64,000 nt of DNA from an uncultured Alphaproteobacteria bacterium (GCA_902584805.1 CACIBE010000001.1:143344-207343), one strand, 5' to 3'; numbered from the stretch's first letter, positions 14,534 to 24,507 are shown. The notes: a model not told the origin generated them from the letters alone. Made by a program: numbers and translations.

Positions 14534-15628
14534 TTATATTAAATTATTTAGTACTATGATTCCGATATAACTTACAATTCCAACACAACAAGCTGCAGAA
14601 AAACCAACATAAAATGGTCTTATACCTAAGCTTTTTAAAGAAACTAAATTTGTACTTATGCCAACAGCTGCCATAGCTATTGCTAAAGAATACTCAGCGA
14701 TAGATTTAATAATATTGATGATTAATTGCCAGTTATTATTAGTTAATATTTCAAAAGCTAAATTATTATTTTGAATTCCATAATCTCCAATTGATCTTAT
14801 AAGACCCATAAGAATAAAACCAATTATGAAAATTGGAAACATAGATATTAATGATGGTTTGCTATTGCTTTCACCAATATTATTTCTTAGGTAGATATAG
14901 CTTATTGTAGGAATGACGATTATCATACTGACATTTCTTACTAATTTTGTAATCGTTGCTATATCCATAGTTTTTGGTGAATTGAATTGTTCTGCATATA
15001 TCAATCCAGCACCAGCAACTTGAGCTGTTTCATGTATAGAAGTTCCAAGAAATAATCCTGATGCTAAATCATCTCCACTGAAAAGATAATATGCCATAAA
15101 TGGATAGAGGAACATTGCAATTATTCCAAATATTGTAATATTTGCTATGGCATAAGCAACTTCCTCTTTATCAGCATTAATTGCAGGACTAGTTGCTACA
15201 ATTGCAGATGCTCCACAAATACTTGTTCCTACTGCAATTAATGATCCCATTTTTGAAGAAACATTTAATAACTTGCATAAATAATTTACAACCAAGATTG
15301 ATATAATAATACAAGCAACAATTAGAGGTATTCCAACTATTCCAACTTTAAAAATATCTAAAAGTCCTAGTCTAATACCAAGACATATTATTCCAAATCT
15401 TAGAATAAATTTTAAAGAAAACTTAATTCCTTCTAATAAAAAATTATTAATATGAAATATATTTCCTATCAAAAGACCAAATATTATTGATAACATTATT
15501 GGTGATATTGGACTTTTTTTTAAATTTAAAATTTCTTTTCCGATAAAATCACTTAGGTATATGCCTGAATAAGCAATTACAAAACAAAAGATAATTCCTG
15601 GGAATATTTTATATATTGAGCTTACCAT
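14534..15628 (-). CDS. YeiH-like putative sulfate exporter family protein
   Basis: ISPIMLSIIFGLLIGN, GTSICGASAIVATSPAI, LFLGTSIHETAQVAGAGLIY typical of the YeiH/UPF0324 family. Confidence 0.87.
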   Translation of the reverse strand: MVSSIYKIFPGIIFCFVIAYSGIYLSDFIGKEILNLKKSPISPIMLSIIFGLLIGNIFHINNFLLEGIKFSLKFILRFGIICLGIRLGLLDIFKVGIVGIPLIVACIIISILVVNYLCKLLNVSSKMGSLIAVGTSICGASAIVATSPAINADKEEVAYAIANITIFGIIAMFLYPFMAYYLFSGDDLASGLFLGTSIHETAQVAGAGLIYAEQFNSPKTMDIATITKLVRNVSMIIVIPTISYIYLRNNIGESNSKPSLISMFPIFIIGFILMGLIRSIGDYGIQNNNLAFEILTNNNWQLIINIIKSIAEYSLAIAMAAVGISTNLVSLKSLGIRPFYVGFSAACCVGIVSYIGIIVLNNLI

Positions 15629-15679
15629 TTAGAATATTCTTTATACAAAAAAAATATTTTTTACATATTTATATTAAAG

Positions 15680-16282
15680 TTAGATATTTTTTGCAGTATT
15701 CCATTCTTCTTGAGTATTAACATTGAAAAAATTCTTTTCCTGACTTTTGTCGAATTCAACAAATTTATATTTGTGTTTTTTAACCCAAAACATAATTTTA
15801 CTATTTTTTAATTTCAACTCATTTTCTAAACTAGTTATTAACGATATATGCCACATTGCTATTACAGGGTGATGTCTACTATTTGATCTTGCAATCAATA
15901 TTTTTATATTTTCATCATATGCCTCTAAAAACTTATCTAAAAGATTATCGGGTAAAAATGGGGTATCACTTGGAACAGTAAAAACCCATTCTTTGTTTAT
16001 ATAATTTTCTTTAGTCCACAACATAGATGTGTGAATCCCTGCTAAAGGTCCCACAAAACCTTTGAATCTATCTTCAATTATTGGGTAATTAATTTTCTTA
16101 AAATTTTCTAAGTCGTTAGCATTTATTATTATTTCATTATTATATTTTTTAAGCTTGTTTATTATTTTGTCTAAGATTGTAACTCCATTTATTTTAGCAA
16201 AAGCTTTAAATCCACCTCCAAATCTTTTTGACTGACCTCCAGCAAGTATGGCAAACAAAATTTTTTTCTTATTTATGGTCAA
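15680..16282 (-). CDS. mobA: Molybdenum cofactor guanylyltransferase
   Basis: FAILAGGQSKRFGGGFKAF nucleotidyltransferase motif, VPSDTPFLP; next to fdhD. Confidence 0.9.
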   Translation of the reverse strand: MTINKKKILFAILAGGQSKRFGGGFKAFAKINGVTILDKIINKLKKYNNEIIINANDLENFKKINYPIIEDRFKGFVGPLAGIHTSMLWTKENYINKEWVFTVPSDTPFLPDNLLDKFLEAYDENIKILIARSNSRHHPVIAMWHISLITSLENELKLKNSKIMFWVKKHKYKFVEFDKSQEKNFFNVNTQEEWNTAKNI

Positions 16283-17087
16283 TTCTATGTTCCCCAGAAA
16301 GTGCTAAATATTTTTTTCCTTTTGCTCGTCCAATAAGTGTTAAATTTGAGCCTCTCGCCAGCTCTACACCCCATGCTGTGAATCCTGATCTAGATATTAA
16401 TATTGGAATACCCATTTTTATAGTTTTAATAACCATTTCACTAGTTAGTCTTCCTGTGGTGTAAAAGATTTTATTTGAAGAGCTAATTTTTTTTAAAAAC
16501 ATAAAACCAGCAATTTTATCTACAGCATTATGTCTCCCAACATCTTCCATATAAATCAATGGTTTATTATTATGAATAATGGCACAACCATGTATTGCTC
16601 CTGTTTCTAAATATAAGCTCGGTGTTAATGTAATTTTTTTTGAAATTTCATAAATCCATTTATGTTTAATTTTTTTTTTGGATTTTAATTTAGATTTTTT
16701 AATTTCTGCATAGATATCCCCAAATACCGTACCTATTGCACAACCACTAGTTGTTATTTTCTTTCTTAATTTATTTTCATAATTTGTTTTACGTTTTGTT
16801 CGTACAACAACCACACCTAAATCTTTATCAATTTCAACTTTTGTAATTATGTCATTTTTCTTAAGCATATTTTGATTTAATAAATACCCAACTGCAAGAT
16901 ATTTTGGATGATCACTAATAGACATTAGCGTTACTATCTCTTGAGTATTAAGAAAAATTGTAAGAGCTTTTTCGTTAATAACTTTAGAAATTATTTTATT
17001 CCCTTTCTCATCAAAACCATTTAATTTTGTAATTAAGGATTTATTATTAATATCAGGTGAGACTAAATATTTCTCTTTTTTTGCCAT
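16269..17087 (-). CDS. fdhD: Formate dehydrogenase accessory sulfurtransferase FdhD (variant cysteine motif)
   Basis: EIVTLMSISDHPKYLAVGYLLNQ, SGCAIGTVFGDI, GAIHGCAI, YMEDVGRHNAVDKIAG. Confidence 0.93.
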   Translation of the reverse strand: MAKKEKYLVSPDINNKSLITKLNGFDEKGNKIISKVINEKALTIFLNTQEIVTLMSISDHPKYLAVGYLLNQNMLKKNDIITKVEIDKDLGVVVVRTKRKTNYENKLRKKITTSGCAIGTVFGDIYAEIKKSKLKSKKKIKHKWIYEISKKITLTPSLYLETGAIHGCAIIHNNKPLIYMEDVGRHNAVDKIAGFMFLKKISSSNKIFYTTGRLTSEMVIKTIKMGIPILISRSGFTAWGVELARGSNLTLIGRAKGKKYLALSGEHRIDHK

Positions 17088-17113
17088 ATGTTGTAATTAA
17101 ACTAATAATTTAA

Positions 17114-17806
17114 ATGAACATATTAGAAATTTTCACAAATTCCATACTATTAATTATTACTTTAGATAATGAGCTATGGGACATTATACTTTTATCATTA
17201 TTTGTAAGTTTTACTGCCCTAATTATTGCATCATTATTAGGATTTATAGTAGGGTATTATTTTGCAATTTATAATTTTTATTTCAAAAAAATTATTTTAA
17301 TAATTATAAACTCATTGATGGGAATTCCTCCAGTTGTAGTTGGTTTAATTGTTTATTTTATTTTTGCATCAGGTGGACCTTTAGGTATCTTACAGCTTCT
17401 ATACACACCCTCTGCGATGATTATTGCTCAAACTATAATAATTTTTCCAATAATTGCTTCATTATCTCATGAGATATTTTCTAAAAATTGGTTTGAATTT
17501 AAAGATCAGATAAGATCCTTAAATATTCCTTTTTGGGGTTCTGTAAAACTTTTATTTAACCATAGTTATTTTTTATTAATAACAACATTATTATCTGCTT
17601 TTGGAAGAGCCATTTCAGAAGTTGGTGCAGTTATGATTGTGGGTGGTAATATTGATCATTATACACGAGTAATGACTACTGCTATATCGTTAGAAACTAG
17701 AATGGGAAATTTAGAATACGCTATGGCATTAGGTTTAGTTTTAATATCAATAACAATAATTATTTACTCTCTTGTATATTTATTAAATAATAGATCGATT
17801 AAATGA
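17114..17806 (+). CDS. tupB: Tungstate/molybdate ABC transporter permease, TupB-like
   Basis: Polytopic protein with EVGAVMIVGGNIDHYTRVMTTAISLET; Moco/FDH gene context. Confidence 0.85.
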   Translation: MNILEIFTNSILLIITLDNELWDIILLSLFVSFTALIIASLLGFIVGYYFAIYNFYFKKIILIIINSLMGIPPVVVGLIVYFIFASGGPLGILQLLYTPSAMIIAQTIIIFPIIASLSHEIFSKNWFEFKDQIRSLNIPFWGSVKLLFNHSYFLLITTLLSAFGRAISEVGAVMIVGGNIDHYTRVMTTAISLETRMGNLEYAMALGLVLISITIIIYSLVYLLNNRSIK

Positions 17807-18285
17807 AAATAGTAGGAATTGTAGGCTGGAAGGACTCAGGGAAAACGACTATTGCAACTAAAATTATTAATAAACTTAGCTCTACAAATTTTCGTGTTGC
17901 TTCAATTAAACATGCACATCACGAATTTGATATAGATCATGAGAATACAGATAGCTTTAAGCATAGATTAGCGGGATCTTCTCAAGTAATAGTAAGTTCA
18001 TCGAAGCGATGGGTTAAAATATCAGAGCTCAACAATTCAAAAGAAAAAACTTTAGATGAATTAATCAATCAACTTTCAGAAGTTGATATTGTAATAGTGG
18101 AGGGGTTTAAAAATGAAAATCACCCAAAAATTGAAATAATTAAAAATGATAATGATAACTACTTATTCAGTAAAATTAAAAATATAAAAGCTATTATTAC
18201 AAATAACAAACTTGAAACTAACTTGAAAATTTTTAAGAATGACGAAATTGATAATATAGTTGATTTTATTTTGAAAGAATTTTAA
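17803..18285 (+). CDS. mobB: Molybdopterin-guanine dinucleotide biosynthesis protein B
   Basis: GIVGWKDSGKTTIATKII P-loop, IKHAHHEFDIDHENTDSFKHRLAGSSQV. Confidence 0.94.
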   Translation: MKIVGIVGWKDSGKTTIATKIINKLSSTNFRVASIKHAHHEFDIDHENTDSFKHRLAGSSQVIVSSSKRWVKISELNNSKEKTLDELINQLSEVDIVIVEGFKNENHPKIEIIKNDNDNYLFSKIKNIKAIITNNKLETNLKIFKNDEIDNIVDFILKEF

Positions 18286-19499
18286 TGAATAAATTACCTC
18301 TAACCAAAAAACAAATTGTTAATTTATTTAAAAAACAAAAGGTTGTAATTTTTAATTCTGAAAAAGTTAATTTAGAAAATTCTGAGGATAGATTTCTTTA
18401 CGAAAATATAAAAAGTAAAATTAATTTACCTCCTTTTAATAATTCTGCTGTAGACGGTTATGCTATTTTAAAAGCAGATTTAAAAACAAAAAAAATTTTT
18501 TTTTGTAACAGACGAATAGCTGCTGGTGATAACAAAAATATAAAAGTAAAACCTGGTGAAGCAGTAAGAATTTTTACTGGCGCAAAAATGCCTACGAATT
18601 CATCAACTATAGTTATGCAGGAAAATACATACAAGAAAGGAAATAAAATTCATTTAATTAAAATTCCAAAATTTGGAGATAATTATAGATTAAAGGGTGA
18701 AGATATAAAGAAAAACCAAAAAATATTGGAAAAGGGGTCTAAATTAAATCAACAAAATATAAATTTAATTGCTGCTACTGGTATTAGTAAAATAAAAGTA
18801 TTTAAAAAAATTAAAATTGGTTTCTTTACAAGTGGTAATGAATTACGAAAACCAACTAAATATTTAAAAAATTCTGAAATTAATAATTCAAATTATTATA
18901 GTTTAAATAATTTACTTGATAAGAATTTTATAGAAAAAAAATATTGTGGAAATCTCAAAGATAATTTTAAATCTATTAAAAATAAAATTTTTAATACTTC
19001 AAAAAAATTCAATGTAATAATAACTGCTGGTGGTGCATCTGTTGGTGATGAAGATCATTTAATTAAAGTTTTATCTGAATTAGGTAAGGTATATTTTTGG
19101 AGAGCAGCAATAAAACCAGGAAGACCAATTGCAGTTGGAAAAATAAATAAGTGCTACATGATTTGCTTACCAGGTAATCCAGTTTCTGTTCAATTATTAT
19201 ATGCAATGTTAGTAAAACCATTAATAGAAAAACTATCTGGTGGAAATTTTAAGCTCCCATCTTCAAGTAAAATTACAGCAAATTTTTCTATGAAGAAAAA
19301 AACAAAAAGAATGGAGTGGTTACGTGTAAATAAAGAAACTATAAATAATAAAAATATTGCAAATAAATTTCCTAAACAAGGTTCTGGTATGATTAGTTCT
19401 ATATCCTATTCAGATGGTATAATTGAAATTGATGAAAATGTTTCTCAAATAAACAATGGAGATATATTTGATTTTTATAATTATGAAAGTCTATTTTAA
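18285..19499 (+). CDS. moeA: Molybdopterin molybdenumtransferase
   Basis: PPFNNSAVDGYAI, GEAVRIFTGAKMP, GGASVGDEDH, LPGNPVSVQ motifs. Confidence 0.96.
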   Translation: MNKLPLTKKQIVNLFKKQKVVIFNSEKVNLENSEDRFLYENIKSKINLPPFNNSAVDGYAILKADLKTKKIFFCNRRIAAGDNKNIKVKPGEAVRIFTGAKMPTNSSTIVMQENTYKKGNKIHLIKIPKFGDNYRLKGEDIKKNQKILEKGSKLNQQNINLIAATGISKIKVFKKIKIGFFTSGNELRKPTKYLKNSEINNSNYYSLNNLLDKNFIEKKYCGNLKDNFKSIKNKIFNTSKKFNVIITAGGASVGDEDHLIKVLSELGKVYFWRAAIKPGRPIAVGKINKCYMICLPGNPVSVQLLYAMLVKPLIEKLSGGNFKLPSSSKITANFSMKKKTKRMEWLRVNKETINNKNIANKFPKQGSGMISSISYSDGIIEIDENVSQINNGDIFDFYNYESLF

Positions 19500-19747
19500 T
19501 TTTTAATTTTAAATCTATAACGAATTACAATTTTATCTTTTATTTTTTCACAACTTAAATATTCATAGTTAGACTGATCACAATAATGTTTAAAGTCTGC
19601 TTCAGCTAAAGGATCAGTTGCAATAATTTTAATAATTGTATCTTTGTTTAATTCTGAAGCAAGTTTTCTAGCTTTAAGCACTGGTATAGGACATTCTGTA
19701 CCACTAGTATCAAGAACTAATTCTTCATTTTCAACTGAATCTTTCAT
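19496..19747 (-). CDS. tusA: TusA-like sulfur carrier protein
   Basis: DTSGTECPIPVLKARKLASEL with Cys-Pro-x-Pro motif. Confidence 0.9.
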   Translation of the reverse strand: MKDSVENEELVLDTSGTECPIPVLKARKLASELNKDTIIKIIATDPLAEADFKHYCDQSNYEYLSCEKIKDKIVIRYRFKIKN

Positions 19748-19787
19748 AGTTTTCTGATACTTAATATATAGTATAATATTAATTGGA

Positions 19788-21491
19788 ATGGATAAATTTG
19801 TTTCTCAAACAGAAACTTCTTTAAAAAAGAAGAAAAGACGTTGGACTCCAAAAGGAAGACAAGTCGAAGATAAATATTTAGATGAAGTTTCTAAATTGTT
19901 TTCAGGATTAATATTTAAGCGAGACGAATTAATAGAATATTTGCATATATTACAAGATAAATTTGGTGTTTTGTACGATAGGCATCTGGTAGCTTTATCA
20001 ACTTTTATTAACTTACCACTTTCTGAAATTTATGAAGTTGCAACTTTTTATGCTCACTTTAATATTGTCAAAGATAGTAAAGATTATAAACCAGTGAATG
20101 TTGTAAGGGTTTGTGAAAGTTTGACTTGTGAATTATTTGGCGCACACAAATTACTTCAAGATATAAAAAAATTAGAGAATAAAAATATAAAAGTCGTACC
20201 TGGTCCATGCATGGGAAGATGTAATGTTGCTCCTACTGTTTGCGTAGGAAAAAATTATGTTGATGTGGCTAATTTTGATAAAGTAAAAAAAACAATTGAT
20301 GAAAAAAATTTTGACCCCTTCATTCCAGATTATATAAATTTATCTTCTTATAAAAAAAATGGTGGTTATGAAATTGCGTACAAAATAAAAAATGGTGTGA
20401 TTTCAAAAAAACAAGTTTTGGATTCATTAAATGAAAGTGGATTGAAAGGGAAGGGTGGTGCTGGATTTCCTACAGGAAAAAAATGGGAAATTGTTTCAAA
20501 TTACAATGGTAAAAAATATGTTGCCGTTAATGGTGATGAAGGTGAACCAGGAACATTTAAAGATAGGTCATATTTAGAAAGTGATCCTCATAGATTTTTA
20601 GAAGGAGCTTTAATTGCCTGCTATTTCATAAATGCTCAAAAAGTTTACATTTATATGAGAGATGAATATCCAACAGTTATAAAAATTTTACATGATGAAA
20701 TAGATAAAATGGAAGATGAAGAAATAATTCCAAAAGATTTTTTCATAGTGAGAAGAGGGGCAGGAGCCTATATTTGTGGAGAAGAGTCAGCAATGATAGA
20801 AAGTATTGAAGGCAAGAGAGGATTGCCAAGGCATAGACCACCTTATGTGGCTGAAATTGGTTTATTTGGATGTCCTACTTTAACAAATAATTTAGAAACT
20901 CTTTTTTGGGTAAGAGATATAATTGAAAAAGGCGCAAAGTGGTTTGCTGAAAAGGGGTCCAATGGAAATAAGGGTTTTCATAGTTTTTCAGTATCTGGAA
21001 GAGTAAAGAACCCAGGAGTAAAAGTTGCCCCAGCCGGTATAACAATTCAACAATTAATTGATGAGTATTGTGATGGTATGGCAGATGGACATACTTTTAA
21101 AGCATATCTTCCGGGAGGTGCATCTGGCGGTATCCTACCCGCTACTATGAATGATATTCCACTCGATTATGGATCGAAAGAATTAATGGATGCTGGATGT
21201 TTTTTAGGTTCAGCTGCAGTAGTCGTATTATCTGATCATGATAATATGAAAAATGTTGCACTTAATTTACTAAAATTTTTTGAAGAGGAAAGTTGTGGTC
21301 AATGCACACCATGCCGTTCTGGTACGGAGAAAACTGTAAAATTAATGCAAGAAAAAAATTGGAACAAGGAAAAATTAAAAGATTTAAGTGAAGTTATGGC
21401 TCAAGCATCGATATGTGGTTTAGGACAAGCTGCAACAAACCCATTAAATTCAGTTTTAAAATATTTTAGCAATGAAATAACTTATGACTAA
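19788..21491 (+). CDS. fdsB: NAD-dependent formate dehydrogenase, fused NuoE-like + NuoF-like (FMN/Fe-S) subunit
   Basis: N-terminal thioredoxin-like [2Fe-2S] domain (RVCESLTCELFG...GPCMGRCNVAPTV), then NuoF-like GKGGAGFPTGKKW, NGDEGEPGTFKDR, ESCGQCTPCRSGT. Confidence 0.93.
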   Translation: MDKFVSQTETSLKKKKRRWTPKGRQVEDKYLDEVSKLFSGLIFKRDELIEYLHILQDKFGVLYDRHLVALSTFINLPLSEIYEVATFYAHFNIVKDSKDYKPVNVVRVCESLTCELFGAHKLLQDIKKLENKNIKVVPGPCMGRCNVAPTVCVGKNYVDVANFDKVKKTIDEKNFDPFIPDYINLSSYKKNGGYEIAYKIKNGVISKKQVLDSLNESGLKGKGGAGFPTGKKWEIVSNYNGKKYVAVNGDEGEPGTFKDRSYLESDPHRFLEGALIACYFINAQKVYIYMRDEYPTVIKILHDEIDKMEDEEIIPKDFFIVRRGAGAYICGEESAMIESIEGKRGLPRHRPPYVAEIGLFGCPTLTNNLETLFWVRDIIEKGAKWFAEKGSNGNKGFHSFSVSGRVKNPGVKVAPAGITIQQLIDEYCDGMADGHTFKAYLPGGASGGILPATMNDIPLDYGSKELMDAGCFLGSAAVVVLSDHDNMKNVALNLLKFFEEESCGQCTPCRSGTEKTVKLMQEKNWNKEKLKDLSEVMAQASICGLGQAATNPLNSVLKYFSNEITYD

Positions 21492-24237
21492 ACAGAAAAC
21501 AAAATTTTATTTAAACGAAAATTTAGTTGAAGCAAATGCTGATGAAACTATTTGGCAAGTTGCAAATAGACTTGGAACAGAAATCCCACATTTATGTTAT
21601 TCCGATAAACCTGGCTATAGAGCAGATGGAAATTGCAGAGCATGTATGGTTGAAATTGAAGGAGAACGTGTGTTGGCAGCATCCTGTATTAGAAAGCCAA
21701 CTGATAGTATGAAGGTAAAAACTTCTTCAGAAAAGGCTAAAAAATCTAGAGAGTTAGTTTTTGAATTACTCCTAGCAGACCAGCCAAAAAAAGAAATTGC
21801 TCATGATAATAATTCTGAATTTTGGAAATGGATAGACAAAGTTGAGGTTAAAGAAAGTAGATTTCCAAAAAAAACTTCATGTCAGGCAGATGTTTCTCAT
21901 CCTAGTATGGCTGTAAATCTAGATGCATGCATCCAATGTAATCTTTGTGTAAGAGCATGTAGAGAAGTTCAGGTCAACGATGTCATCGGAATGGCATATC
22001 GAGGAGAAAATTCTAAAATTGTATTCGATTTTGATGATCCAATGGGTGATAGCACATGTGTGGCATGTGGTGAATGTGTACAGGTTTGTCCAACTGGAGC
22101 TTTAATGCCAGCATCCATTGTAGATAAAGATGGTGTTGGCCATAGCAAGGTAGATAAAAAAATTGATAGCGTTTGTCCTTATTGTGGTGTGGGTTGTCAG
22201 ATAGAATACAATGTAAAAGATAACAAAATTAAATACGTTAATGGTGTTGATGGTCCCGCAAACAAGAATAGATTATGTGTAAAAGGAAGGTTTGGTTTTG
22301 ATTATGTAAATAATCCAGAAAGACTTACAAAGCCATTAATTAGAATTAAAGATAAACCAAAAGACTTACACCCAAGTATTAATTTTTCAAATATTCATGA
22401 ATATTTTAGAGAAGCATCCTGGGATGAAGCTCTAGATTATGCTGCACAAGGATTTTTAAAACTTAATAAACAAAGAAATGGTAAGAGTAATCTTGCAGGT
22501 TTTGGATCAGCTAAATGTTCAAATGAAGAAGCTTATTTATTTCAAAAATTAATCAGAACTGGTTTTAATACAAATAATGTTGATCATTGTACAAGACTTT
22601 GTCATGCGTCTTCTGTAGCTGCTTTATTAGAAACTATTGGTTCAGGAGCTGTTACTGCTCCATTCTATGAAGTTGAACATTCTGATGTCATAATAGTCAT
22701 TGGAGCAAATCCTACTGAAAATCATCCTGTTGCAGCAACTTTTTTTAAGAATGCTGCTAAAAAGGGTTCTAAATTAATTGTGATGGATCCTAGAGGTCAT
22801 TCCTTAAAAAAACATGCAACTCATATGTTGCAATTTAAACCAGGATCTGACGTTGCTCTCTTAAACTCAATAATGAATGTTATTGTCGAAGAAAATTTAT
22901 TTAATTCCGAATATATTAAAAAACAAACTGAAGGATTTGAAAAATTAAGAAAACATTTAATGAATTATTCACCTGATATAATGGAAAACGAAACAGGTAT
23001 TGATCCAGAGCTTATAAGAGAAGTAGCACGCTTATATGCCAATACAAATAAAGGAATAATTTTTTGGGGGATGGGGATTTCTCAACACACACATGGTACC
23101 GACAACGCTAGATGTTTAATTTCTCTAGCTTTAATGACAGGGAATGTTGGAAAAAGAGGATCTGGTTTACATCCTTTAAGAGGACAAAATAATGTTCAAG
23201 GAGCGTCTGATGCTGGTCTTATACCAATGATGTATCCTGATTACCAATTAGTTGATAAAGATAATAATAAAGATTTTTTTGAAAAACTTTGGAACACTTC
23301 TTTAGATGATAAAAAAGGTCTAACTGTTGTTGAAATTATGGATGCTATTCACGAGAATACAATTAAAGGGATGTATATACTTGGTGAAAATCCAGCAATG
23401 TCTGATCCTGATCTTAATCATGCAAGAGAGGCTCTACAAATGTTAGAGCATTTAGTTGTTCAAGATATTTTTTTAACTGAAACAGCAACATATGCGGATG
23501 TTATTTTCCCAGCTTCAGCATGGCCTGAAAAAAATGGAACAGTTACTAATACTAATAGACAAGTACAGATGGGAAGAAAAGCTTTAGACTCTCCAGGTCA
23601 AGCTAAAGAAGATTGGTGGATAACAAACGAACTTGGAAAAAGAATGGGTTTAAATTGGAAATATAAACATCCAAAAGAAATCTATGAAGAAATGTCACTA
23701 ACAATGCCTTCATTAAACAATATATCTTGGGAAAGATTAGAAAATGAAAACTCTGTAACTTATCCAAGTAAGTCTCCAACTACGCCAGGAGATGAAATTG
23801 TTTTTGGTGATAAGTTTCCAAACGAAAATGGTAAAGGTAAATTTGTTCCAGCTAGTGTTACTGCACCAGATGAAGTACCTGATAAAGAATTTGCAATGAT
23901 TCTAACAACAGGAAGGCAATTAGAGCATTGGCATACTGGAGCTATGACTAGAAAGGCATCAAATTTAGATGCAATTGAACCAGAACCTTCGGTTTCAATA
24001 TCACCTAAAGATATAATTAAAAATAACATGAAAGCTGGTGATAAAATAAAAGTCACAACTAGAAGGGGCTCAATAGATATCAGAGTAAGGCAAGACAGGG
24101 CAATTCCTGATGGAGTTATATTTATTCCATTTTGTTATAATGAGTCTGCCGCTAATCTTTTAACTAACCCAGCTTTAGATCCATATGGGAAAATTCCTGA
24201 ATTTAAATATTGTGCAGCAAAAATTGAGAAGTTATAA
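21484..24237 (+). CDS. fdsA: Formate dehydrogenase catalytic (molybdopterin/W) subunit with NuoG-like N-terminal Fe-S domain
   Basis: 2Fe-2S ferredoxin motif, two 4Fe-4S clusters (CIQCNLCVRACRE; CVACGECVQVCPTGAL), CPYCGVGCQ, DHCTRLCHASSVAALLETIGSGA (Cys, not Sec), molydopterin-binding C-terminus. Confidence 0.95.
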   Translation: MTKQKTKFYLNENLVEANADETIWQVANRLGTEIPHLCYSDKPGYRADGNCRACMVEIEGERVLAASCIRKPTDSMKVKTSSEKAKKSRELVFELLLADQPKKEIAHDNNSEFWKWIDKVEVKESRFPKKTSCQADVSHPSMAVNLDACIQCNLCVRACREVQVNDVIGMAYRGENSKIVFDFDDPMGDSTCVACGECVQVCPTGALMPASIVDKDGVGHSKVDKKIDSVCPYCGVGCQIEYNVKDNKIKYVNGVDGPANKNRLCVKGRFGFDYVNNPERLTKPLIRIKDKPKDLHPSINFSNIHEYFREASWDEALDYAAQGFLKLNKQRNGKSNLAGFGSAKCSNEEAYLFQKLIRTGFNTNNVDHCTRLCHASSVAALLETIGSGAVTAPFYEVEHSDVIIVIGANPTENHPVAATFFKNAAKKGSKLIVMDPRGHSLKKHATHMLQFKPGSDVALLNSIMNVIVEENLFNSEYIKKQTEGFEKLRKHLMNYSPDIMENETGIDPELIREVARLYANTNKGIIFWGMGISQHTHGTDNARCLISLALMTGNVGKRGSGLHPLRGQNNVQGASDAGLIPMMYPDYQLVDKDNNKDFFEKLWNTSLDDKKGLTVVEIMDAIHENTIKGMYILGENPAMSDPDLNHAREALQMLEHLVVQDIFLTETATYADVIFPASAWPEKNGTVTNTNRQVQMGRKALDSPGQAKEDWWITNELGKRMGLNWKYKHPKEIYEEMSLTMPSLNNISWERLENENSVTYPSKSPTTPGDEIVFGDKFPNENGKGKFVPASVTAPDEVPDKEFAMILTTGRQLEHWHTGAMTRKASNLDAIEPEPSVSISPKDIIKNNMKAGDKIKVTTRRGSIDIRVRQDRAIPDGVIFIPFCYNESAANLLTNPALDPYGKIPEFKYCAAKIEKL

Positions 24238-24244
24238 ATATTTT

Positions 24245-24367
24245 ATGATTAAAAAAACATTAATAATTTTATTTCTTGTATTTAGTCCAATCACAGCATG
24301 CTCTACATTAAGTGAATTAAACGAAAGAGTAAAGGGTGATGGAGTTCCTTATATTCCTGGGATTTAA
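24245..24367 (+). CDS. 40-aa putative lipoprotein
   Basis: MIKKTLIILFLVFSPITACSTLSELNERVKGDGVPYIPGI: signal helix plus lipobox ITAC. The tracked start at 24185 lies inside fdsA; the internal ATG at 24245 is more likely. Confidence 0.55.
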   Translation: MIKKTLIILFLVFSPITACSTLSELNERVKGDGVPYIPGI

Positions 24368-24417
24368 TTTATAAAATTCTTGTCGAATTTATAATTTAAT
24401 ATAAATGCAAAATTTAT

Positions 24418-24493
<76 letters not shown>

Positions 24494-24507
24494 TATCTTT
24501 TTAATTT

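Noticed and set aside
21527-21712. 61-aa plus-strand ORF
   Set aside because: Out-of-frame ORF inside fdsA.
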